Assembly (NCBI GenBank): GCA_934047225.1
Contig: OW204009.1
Span: forward strand, 14,760,501-14,824,500
Origin: Ypsolopha sequella
Taxonomy: Eukaryota > Arthropoda > Insecta > Lepidoptera > Ypsolophidae
DNA length: 64,000 bases
Direction of reading: 5' to 3'
Every line of letters begins with the position of its first letter. Positions within the stretch are counted from its first letter, which is position 1. A model generated the notes under the pieces. The model worked only from the letters and a program-made list of their open reading frames with translations. It was not told the origin of the DNA and made no database searches. Shown here one piece after another: positions 56,146 through 64,000 of the stretch. Both the position numbers and the translations under genes were made by a program.

Positions 56146-57534
56146 TTATAATAATGCATACGGTGCTATGAGTGTCCTAATTATTGCAATTAAAACATTT
56201 TAAGTATGTAATTTTCTTTATATTTGCGCCATAGCACGCTAAAATACACTATGCGTCTGAATTAAGAGGATGGTTTACCCTAGCAACTTTTTTATTACCC
56301 GTCCAGCACAATAAGTCCAATGGCAAAGACCTTATTTGCTTTTAATAGAGGCGATTATACTCGTATGTTGGCTTCTTTTTCTTGGACGCGTAATACTAAT
56401 GATCACGCAGCGAAACAACAAATTGGTGTGTTCTTAGCTAATACTGAAATATGTTGTAAGCAAAAAATTATTGGGTTTAATTAAATAAAGGATATAAAAT
56501 CTGACGCTTCAAGATCCGTCATCGAAAACTAAGAGCTCGTTTCGTTTCCTTTAGCCCACTTCTAATAAGCAAGAAATTTCGCAATGAGTATTACCACACA
56601 TAATATACTTATGTAATACTACATATAAATAATAACACATGTATGCAGATTCGATACGTCATTGGAGATTCGTAACGCAGCTTTGTGTCAAATACATTAT
56701 GTATGAGATCTCTGAATATGGGTCACGTGTGAATACATTTACTGAAACAATCAAACACAGTTATTTTCAAATTTGCCTGGAAATAAACGTAGTGTAAGGT
56801 TACTTTGACTTTCTACAGTCCAATTCATTCTGGAGAAAGACTCGGTAAGTGATTCGGGTTCACAAGTTATGAGGGAATACCTCAAGGCTCGATATTGGGA
56901 CCTCTGCTATTTTTAATATGAAATGAAATATATTAAAAGGAAATATATTTATTTATCTAATCTAAATATATAAAACAAAGTCGTGTTAGTTACACCACTT
57001 ATAACTCAAGATCGGCTGGATCGATGTTAGTTATCTCTTTTTTTATGTATTCTTATCCGCTCCGAATAGCAGAATAAGTAATAAAATATCGGATAAGTTA
57101 TCGAATAACAATTAATTAATTAATTAATTTTACGAATGCAAACAGCATGTGGTGCCATCTGTTGACAAAACTACGCATATAAAAGAAACCTATTTATCTA
57201 GCGTTCTGATATCATTAAATAACATCTAAACACCAAGTTTTAAAAATAGCTTAGTTATTCCAAGAACTATTATTTCTGCATATATTCAATACCCTACGCT
57301 AAGCCTAACAACGGTACTGAAACTACTACATGGGTCCCTGCCATTCTTTTTTCGCAATGGCAAGCAATAAAAAAATCCTAAATTAAGTTTAACTAAAGTT
57401 AACACGATATTATTAGACTGTTAGGCGGAACGAAGTTCGCCGGGTCAGCTAGTATGGGTATATTACATACAACCATTACAGGTTAGGCTTAATGTAAATA
57501 TTTTTTTCAAATATGTATAATAAGGGGAAATACA
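56146..57534. other. Non-coding stretch
   Basis: AT-rich, no gene. TTAATTAATTAATTAATTTT lies at 57112. GGAACGAAGTTCGCCGGGTC then AGCTAGTAT at 57427 resembles the 3' end of Helitron-like repeats. Confidence 0.4.
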
Positions 57535-57812
57535 TAAAAAACCGGCCTTCGCGCACGAAGGGTTCCGTACCATTATCTATAAAAACGGCAAAAAAAACAA
57601 ATCTGTTGTATGGGAGCCCCCTTAAATATTTATTTTATTCTGTTTTTTAGTATTTGTTGTTATAGCGGCAACAGAAATACATGATCTGTCAAAATTTCAA
57701 CTGTCTAACTATCACGGTTCATAAGATACAGCCTGGTGACAGACAGGCCGACAGCGGAGTCTAAGTAATAGGGTCCCGTTGGTTACCCTTTGGGTACGGA
57801 ACCCTAAAAAAA
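57535..57812 (-). repeat. 'GGTTCC' dispersed repeat, inverted copy
   Basis: Inverse of 10735-11056: AAAACCGGCCTTCGCGCACG at the left, GTTCATAAGATACAGCCTGG inside, GGGTACGGAACCCTAAAA at the right; the GTCTGTCC tract is short here. Confidence 0.75.
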
Positions 57813-58714
57813 TTGTTTGGCTTTATTAGATTTAATAATCCGAATCTGTACCCTTATTATAAATGCGAAAGTGTGTTTATTGGTTTGTAGTTTGTTGGTT
57901 TGTTTGTTTGTCCTTCTTTCACGCAGCAACGGAGCAACGGATCGACGTGATTGACATTATCGACGTACATTTTTTCGCAGTATGAAGAGTCAAAGTTAGC
58001 AAATAAAAAATTTCAAACTCATAATTCGAACAAAAATGTTTTTTTTTTATTACAAATGTGTATCATATTGGTCTGATTTTGGACTGGGATCAATAGCAAG
58101 GCTATTCAGGATTGCGAAACAAAAATAAGAATCTTAGAATATGGAATCGTATAGCTGTGGCACTGGAAAGACTCATCTAAGGTGTCAAATTTCACGAAAT
58201 TCATAAAAGTATCGATAACTCGAAAACTATCGACTTTTCACTGAGGTCATATTTTGATATTCTGGATAGTCATGAGCTGGCCTATCAGCCGTCCAATGGA
58301 TAACGTTGACTTTTGTGACAACCTGTATATGCATTGCGCGCTGATATGTACCTTATTTCAATGTCATTTTCGTCGATATTCGTACCTACAAACAACGAGC
58401 TGCTATTTTGGCGACACTAATCGTGTTAACTTAGGTACTATCAGGTAAAATTACGAAAGCCCCCTTTTCGCTCCTAATACGATTATGATAAAAGCGAAAA
58501 GTGGGTCTGCACAACTTTTCCCTGATGGTACATTTTCAAGTATAGATATTCTGTCTCACGTTATTCGTTTGGCTATGGTATGGCATAACACACACAAAAA
58601 GCGCTTATCTGCACACATTGGCCGATATAGGGGGGGGGGGGGTATTGGAGCCATAGCCCCCCCCAAAGCACCCAGTTTTTGATTCGATTCGAATGCACAA
58701 TTGCACAGCATAGG
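57813..58714. other. Non-coding stretch
   Basis: A short 'ATAAATGCGAAAG' repeat copy (57845-57950), then no recognised feature. A G tract (58631-58642) with CCCCCCCC at 58659 belongs to short element ends of the kind seen again near 59268. Two short ORFs (58254-58448, 58485-58682) show no family pattern. Confidence 0.4.
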
Positions 58715-59176
58715 TATATACAGGCTGCTTGGAAATTCAACCTATTCCTTGAAAGGGGTTATACTTGAGATTATTTTTTAACAAATAATGCCTATTAACT
58801 AGAGGTTGAAAATGATAAATTTTTTTCAAGTACAACACGTCGATATTTCAAAAATTACAAAATAAAAAAGGTTTTCTTTCCACTTAAGACCTTTTATTTC
58901 TGTGATTTTGAGAATTCAGGGCATGTTTCTTTTTTTGTTGAAATGATCACTCATCTATCATTGATAAGAAATATAATAAATAAGTGCTGAGAGAGGAATA
59001 GTTATTTTTAAATTATTTATTTTTGTTAATTAGTCTGAAAGTCAGAAAAATAACATAAAACCCTTCGTAACTCGGAGACCATTCATTTTCAACACCTAGT
59101 TGATAGGACTTCATTTGTGGAAATGATCTCCAGTATAACCTCAAGGAATAGGTCGAATTTCCAAGCACCCTGTATA
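58715..59176. mobile_element. TIR MITE 'GCTTGGAAATTC'
   Basis: ACAGGCTGCTTGGAAATTCA and CCTATTCCTTGA (left) pair with TCAAGGAATAGG and GAATTTCCAAGCACCCTGTA (right). Inner GGTTGAAAATGA/TCATTTTCAAC also pair. Interior AT-rich. Confidence 0.8.
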
Positions 59177-59377
59177 TGGTCTAGAAAGGTTTGCCAATAG
59201 CGCCAGTAGCTTTTAAGGCGCCTCAAACTTTTTTTTTTTTTACTTTGTGGTAAACTTTGTTAGATTGCCCCCCCCAAATTAAATCCCGAATCCGCCCCTG
59301 TCTCTATACGTCCCTACTACAACCATGGCCAGATGAACTTAGTGATATAGAATATCTGTAGGTATATATATATATAT

Positions 59378-59646
59378 ATACAACGTGTAACAGAAAGGTG
59401 TAACCATATTTGAAGAGCTTATTCAGTCAATGGTATAGAACAACTTTTACTATGGGACAAGACCTGCACCTCGCAAAAAAAATTGACTGTTTCATAGAAA
59501 AATTCAATGCCGCTCGGCCGAAATGTATGGTAGGGCAGATTTTTTTTTCGAGATTTCAGGGTTGGCTCCATAGTAAAAGTTGTTCTATACCATGGTCTGA
59601 ATAAGCTCTTCAAATATGGTTACACCTTTCTGTTACACGTTGTATA
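59378..59646. mobile_element. Foldback MITE family B, copy 3
   Basis: CAACGTGTAACAGAAAGGTG to CACCTTTCTGTTACACGTTG; two nearly identical mirrored ORFs on opposite strands follow from the palindrome. Preceded by a (TA)n tract. Confidence 0.88.
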
Positions 59647-59649
59647 TTT

Positions 59650-59936
59650 CATATAAGGTGAAATTTAATCAACCGCCTGAATTCGTACTGGAGACTCGGT
59701 TAGTGATCAGATACAAGGTTCAATGATCCCTTTTTTCGAAATCATAAAAAAAATTATTGCTCCCATTCACACTGGACTAGTTCAAATACAAATCCTAGTA
59801 AAGGCAGTATAGGAGCAAAAAAGATGTTTTGATTGAATTTCACCTGACGGGTCATTAAACATTGTTCCTGATCACTAACCGAGTCTGCAGTATGAATTCA
59901 GGCGGTTGATTAAATTTCACCTTATATTTGCCGGAT
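59650..59936. mobile_element. TIR element related to MITE family A
   Basis: AAGGTGAAATTTAATCAACC and GCCTGAATTCGTACTGGAGA at the left are inverted at the right (TTAAATTTCACCTT). The GGCGGTTGATT block also occurs near 1668 in the non-LTR 3' UTR. Confidence 0.75.
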
Positions 59937-60095
59937 TCAAAAAAAAAAAAAACAGTTATTGCGATCATTAACCCTTCTTCAACTCGTCCCACCACTATGC
60001 CGTCGCATGGGACGAGTTACAGAATTTCAAAATACAAACTTCAGCAACTACTTCCAAAAGCTTTACATTTTTCTGACGTCATAGGTTGGATCTAG

Positions 60096-60230
60096 GGTTG
60101 CCAGATGGGAAAACCAAAATATCGGGGCAAAATTTTAAAAAAGTCGGGATTTTGGGATTATGGTCGGGACAAATAAATATTACGAATCAAAAAATTTTTT
60201 TTTATTATTTAACTTTAAGTAATTACAACA
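60096..60230 (+). repeat. Dispersed repeat, partner of 2976-3120
   Basis: GTTGCCAGATGGGAAAACCA, GGGATTATGGTCGGGACAAA shared with 2976-3120. It stops where the Pao element's presumed LTR begins, which helps place that edge. Confidence 0.65.
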
Positions 60231-60615
60231 AAATACTTGTAGCCGCTGGCTACAGAAATGCAGAGATGATGAGATTTGAGGATGTAACACGGGAGAAGAA
60301 AAGATTGTGGGAAACAATGTGGGTGCACTGACCTGGTTGGTATGTTTCGATGGGCTGGCAAATCCGCCGTGTTTCGTCTCCTCTCGTTGAGCTGATTGAG
60401 TTGGCGGTGATGAGCAGTGATGAGCTGGATGTCTTGGATTAATACACAGCACTGATATATAACACAGGATACGCAAGATTGTTTGTATCGGCGGCGCGAA
60501 TGTGTCGTTCTCTAGAGAGTCCGGACGAAACAGAATGAAGCCAGCGCCCGCGCGCGCCTCGACCGGCGCGCGGCGGGGAGGGGGTGGTCGTTCGCGCGTG
60601 CGCGCGCGAATCACA
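60226..60615 (-). mobile_element. Probable 3' LTR of the Pao/BEL element
   Basis: On the minus strand, just after the pol stop codon, TGTGATTCGCGCGCG opens a CpG-rich block. Then comes a TATA-like word next to an arthropod-type initiator (TATATATCAGTGCTG, about 60455), and the block ends near 60226 at the junction with an unrelated repeat. The other LTR lies outside the window, so the limits are inferred. A 144-residue ORF across it is not a gene. Confidence 0.5.
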
Positions 60616-60617
60616 CG

Positions 60618-63600
60618 TCATGTTCGAACGTCACGCTGGTAACGGAGCGTAGCGTGAACATCCTGGGGGGGCCGGGGCTGCGGCTCCTCTTGAGCTGAAT
60701 CCAACGGCAGCCTGGCTATCTTGAACACAGGTCGTCGCAGATTTCCATGAGCTGTGTCCAGATCCACAACTCGTATCACTCCATCCTTGCCAGGTATCGT
60801 GCGGAGAATTCTTCCCAACTTCCATTGGAGCGGAGGCAGGTCATCCTCTTTGATGAGGACCAGTTCACCCACTTGAGGAGGGGAAGAAGGGGAGAGCCAT
60901 TTGGAGCGGGTTTGCAGGGTATGGAGGTAGGATCTGGACCAGAGAGTCCAAAAGCGCTGAGAGAGCGCTTGAATGAGTTGAAACCGTTTAAGAGCAGATA
61001 TGGGTCTGTCGTCAAAAGACTGCTCAGGTAGAGCGGTGAGCGGACGACCAATAATGAAATGTCCGGCCGTGAGAGGTTCAAAGTCCGTAGGGTCGGATGA
61101 AATTGGGCAGAGGGGTCTTGAGTTGAGTACAGCCTCAATTCGAGCCAAAAGGGTAGAGAATTCCTCAAAAGTGAGGTGCTGTTCACCTATCACGCGATAA
61201 AGTAGTTGCTTGGTGGATTTTACGTTTATTTCGTGCAGAGCGCCGAACCAAGGCCCTTTAGGCGGGTTCAGTAACCAAGTTTTGTGCTGATTCGCGAGCT
61301 TGTGAGTGATTGCATCATTGTTTGACCTGAGGAAGTTCTGAACTTCAATGAGTTGATTCCTAGCACCTACATAGTTTGTGCCGCAGTCTGAACGAATGAG
61401 AACCGGAGTACCGCGACGTGAGATAAAACGTTGCAATGCCGCAAAGAACGCTTCCGTTGAGAGTGCAGAGACTGGTTCCAAATGAACCGCCTTTGTTGCG
61501 AGGCAAACGAAAATACAAAAGTACGCTTTTATGAGTTTCGCGTTCCGCAACGTGCTGGATTTAACGAAGAAGTGGCCAAAGTCCGTCGTGACGTGACTAA
61601 AAACTGGCTGAGGAGTAACTCTGTCTACTGGGAGATCAGCCATGAGCGGAGCCTTAGGTTGAGCGCGGCACCGGAAACATCTAATACATTTAAACACGCG
61701 GTGTCTAATAATACGACGAGCGGACAGAATCCAGTACTGCTGGCGTAATATGGCGTGTAATGTGTCAGCTCCAGGGTGGCAGTGTATTGTGTGATAGTGA
61801 TCTATAATGAGATCTACGAGCGGACTTGAACTGGGTAGAATGAGTGGGTGTTGAGCGTCATACCTAATTGACGCGTGAGAGAGACGACCACCGACTCTCA
61901 AGAGGCCGTCCTTTATGAAGGGCGAGAGACGCTGGAGCCGAACGGGACAAACCTTATCAGTCTGGATACGATTAATGTCTTCAGCAAACTCATTGTGCTG
62001 AACAGAGCGGACCCAGTGCAACAGAGCGTCCCTGCGTTCACTAGCTGTCAACGGACCAGAGCGCCGTGCATCTGGGCTGTGCCGACAATTGAATATGAAC
62101 CTTTTAATACAAGCCGTCACTCCGACGAGCTTGTCAAGTGAGCTGTAGCGAGTGAGCAAGTCCAGATCGATATCTGGGACTGCTATGTGTGCTGGTACCT
62201 TTTTGGGCTTAAGGCCTGGGAGAGCATGATGGCCTAGAGCGGGTGGCATCTTGGGCCAAGTGCAGGTAGGTTCTTTGAGCCAACTGGGTGACCACCAAAG
62301 GTCATGAAGTGAGAGAGACTGGGCAGACATGCCTCTGCTTGCACAGTCAGCAGGGTTGAGATTCGTGGGCACATGCCTCCACGTATGGCTAGTTGAAATA
62401 GCTGTGATCTTAGCCACTCGATTGGCCTCGAAAGTCTGTAATCGGTGAGGTGGCGTATTGAGCCATGCCAACACTATTGTGCTATCTGACCAGCATGTGT
62501 GTGTTTGAATGGCTATATGAGCTGACAATTGGGCTGACACTCGAGTCATGAGCTGAGATAAAAGAGTCGCGGCTGACAACTCCAATTTCGGGATTGAGAG
62601 ACAAGTCTTTATGGGTGCGACCTTGGACTTGCCAATGATTAGGTGTACATTGACATGTCCAGTGATATTGCGCTCATGAAGGTAGATAGCGGCACCAAAG
62701 CCAGCCTCTGATGCGTCCGTGAACCCGTGAAGTGAGTAAGTAGACGTGGGCTTGTACTTACAAATGTGTCGAGGTAAACGGAGGTTTGAGAGCTGAGGAA
62801 GATCCTCTGAGATGTGTTGCCACTCTGTGTGGACTTCTTCAGAGATAGGCTCATCCCATCCTATTTTCAGAAGCCAAAGCTTCTGGAGAAGAATCTTTGC
62901 GCGGAAGATGACTGGAGTAACCCAGCCATTGGGGTCATAGAGAGACGCTACTGTACTGAGAATGGAGCGCTTTGTGACTTGAGCATGAGTGGGCAGAGAA
63001 ATGCGATAAGTGAACTCATCAGTTTGAGGAATCCACTGTATTCCCAGAACCTTAATGGAATTAGAGTCGGGACTGAAGTCAAAGTCCTTGGGCATGTCGC
63101 ACTGGTCATCTGGGAACCGTTCAAGGAGCTGGGGCGAGTTGGAGGTCCATTTACTGAGCTGAAAGCCACCTAGGGCGAGTAACTCGATCAGTTCGCTTTG
63201 GAGCGACTGAGCAGATTCTACAGAATCTGCACCTGAGAGAATGTCGTCCACAAATATTGATTTGCGGAGTACCTGAGCAGCGTGGGGGTAGCGATGACCT
63301 TCGTCATCAGCCAATTGGAGTAAAGTGCGGATGGCATGGTATGGGCTGGACCTTAATCCATATGTGACGGTATTAAGGGCATACGTGAGCAAGGGCTGGT
63401 CGGGTGAAGACCGCCAGAGAATGAGTTGAAAACGTCTTTGCTCTGGGTGAATGAGTATATTTCGGAACATCATTCGGATGTCTGTGCTGAAAACTTGTGA
63501 GTGGATCCTGAAGGACATGATAATGTCAACAATATCTTGCTGAAGAGCTGGACCTGTATGAAGACAATCATTTAGATTGACGCCGTTTGAACTCTTACAA

Positions 63601-64000
63601 CTTCCGTCAAACACGCAGCGTAACTTTTCTGACCCTGGCTTGAATATGCCATGATGTGGGATATAGAAATGGGATTTATGAGCAAAGGTATTGGGGTGAC
63701 ACAGCGACATATGTCCCAATTTTATGTAATCTGACATGAATTCTACATATTTCGAGCGGAAGGGTGGGTTCCCTTGCAACTTCTTCTCTAAGTTGAGAAA
63801 CCTGCGCAGTGCAATAGCGTGAGTGGAACCTAATGTCGGCGCGTTGTGCAGAAAGGGCAGTGTAACCACATATTGACCTGATGGTTCACGAGTAGTTGTG
63901 GTGCGGAAAATGTCCTCACACTGATCCTCTAATGGGCTGGTATGCTTGTAGGTTTGGGGTTCCTCGGATTCCCAAAACCTCTCAAGACTTTTGTGAATGT
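60618..64000 (-). CDS. pol: Pao/BEL retrotransposon Pol (RT, RNase H, integrase), partial
   Basis: One unbroken minus-strand frame runs from the window edge (64000) to a stop at 60618, about 1127 residues. Order: LERFWESEEP linker; reverse transcriptase with VFSTDIRMMFRNI, TYGLRSSPYHAIRT and the catalytic FVDDILSGAD; a Pao-type A17/RNase H region (LHGFTDASEAGFGAAIYLHE, CWSDSTIVLAWL); integrase with an HHCC-like zinc part (HCHPGADTL ... CIRCFRC); the catalytic core (TTDFGHF, RSDCGTNYVGA, and Glu in GALHEINVKSTK); and a C-terminal domain typical of the clade (VGELVLIKEDDLPPLQWKLG). It copies element RNA into DNA and inserts it. The gag/protease part is outside. No stop, frameshift or missing catalytic residue is visible, so the element may be active. 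The Glu lies in HE where WE is usual. Confidence 0.95.
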   Translation of the reverse strand, partial: IHKSLERFWESEEPQTYKHTSPLEDQCEDIFRTTTTREPSGQYVVTLPFLHNAPTLGSTHAIALRRFLNLEKKLQGNPPFRSKYVEFMSDYIKLGHMSLCHPNTFAHKSHFYIPHHGIFKPGSEKLRCVFDGSCKSSNGVNLNDCLHTGPALQQDIVDIIMSFRIHSQVFSTDIRMMFRNILIHPEQRRFQLILWRSSPDQPLLTYALNTVTYGLRSSPYHAIRTLLQLADDEGHRYPHAAQVLRKSIFVDDILSGADSVESAQSLQSELIELLALGGFQLSKWTSNSPQLLERFPDDQCDMPKDFDFSPDSNSIKVLGIQWIPQTDEFTYRISLPTHAQVTKRSILSTVASLYDPNGWVTPVIFRAKILLQKLWLLKIGWDEPISEEVHTEWQHISEDLPQLSNLRLPRHICKYKPTSTYSLHGFTDASEAGFGAAIYLHERNITGHVNVHLIIGKSKVAPIKTCLSIPKLELSAATLLSQLMTRVSAQLSAHIAIQTHTCWSDSTIVLAWLNTPPHRLQTFEANRVAKITAISTSHTWRHVPTNLNPADCASRGMSAQSLSLHDLWWSPSWLKEPTCTWPKMPPALGHHALPGLKPKKVPAHIAVPDIDLDLLTRYSSLDKLVGVTACIKRFIFNCRHSPDARRSGPLTASERRDALLHWVRSVQHNEFAEDINRIQTDKVCPVRLQRLSPFIKDGLLRVGGRLSHASIRYDAQHPLILPSSSPLVDLIIDHYHTIHCHPGADTLHAILRQQYWILSARRIIRHRVFKCIRCFRCRAQPKAPLMADLPVDRVTPQPVFSHVTTDFGHFFVKSSTLRNAKLIKAYFCIFVCLATKAVHLEPVSALSTEAFFAALQRFISRRGTPVLIRSDCGTNYVGARNQLIEVQNFLRSNNDAITHKLANQHKTWLLNPPKGPWFGALHEINVKSTKQLLYRVIGEQHLTFEEFSTLLARIEAVLNSRPLCPISSDPTDFEPLTAGHFIIGRPLTALPEQSFDDRPISALKRFQLIQALSQRFWTLWSRSYLHTLQTRSKWLSPSSPPQVGELVLIKEDDLPPLQWKLGRILRTIPGKDGVIRVVDLDTAHGNLRRPVFKIARLPLDSAQEEPQPRPPQDVHATLRYQRDVRT

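Noticed and set aside
60180..60614. 144-residue minus-strand ORF after pol
   Set aside because: It covers the probable LTR and flanking repeat; composition follows the CpG-rich LTR and there is no known motif.

Overview
The window looks like nuclear DNA of an insect, most likely a moth or butterfly. It is AT-rich and intron-rich and carries dozens of transposon copies of kinds common in Lepidoptera: hAT-type MITEs with 8-bp target duplications, long foldback MITEs, non-LTR elements with a GAATTT tail, a Pao/BEL element and a tRNA-headed SINE. The order assignment is inference. No bacterial, CRISPR or rRNA feature is present, and no free-standing tRNA gene was seen.

Host genes, left to right. 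(1) 836-5571 (+): the last five exons of a leishmanolysin-like M8 peptidase (LMLN/invadolysin), whose catalytic exons lie before the window. (2) 16.8-42.6 kb (+): a tandem series of small secreted-protein genes with one three-exon design: a signal-peptide exon ending in phase 1, a short exon ending in a Pro codon in phase 0, and a last exon with a conserved C-terminal block. Copies B (24066-30718) and C (36930-42574) read through completely; copy A (16778-21146) lacks a convincing last exon; 43771-43877 may be an orphan middle exon of a fourth copy. The pattern resembles the insect MBF2 family, but the link is an inference and the copies are very diverged. This array is the most interesting content of the window.

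The rest is mobile DNA and its decay. 43-52 kb holds a broken multi-exon gene of a repeated insect family, split by a young non-autonomous LTR element (LTRs 45568-47044 and 49090-50568, minus orientation) that abuts an inverted fragment of the same element. 53012-53760 is a 50-bp satellite built from a hAT-type end plus flank. 60618-64000 (-) is an apparently intact Pao/BEL pol region (RT, RNase H, integrase) that runs off the window, followed by a probable 3' LTR. Smaller fossils include a THAP finger, a BED-finger hAT, a PIF/Harbinger nuclease N-terminus, two 5'-truncated non-LTR elements and a frameshifted gag-like ORF.

Relations: the genes share a strand but do not form an operon. The secreted-protein copies look like products of local duplication whose introns were later filled with transposons; several TE families have inverted copies on both sides of their exons.
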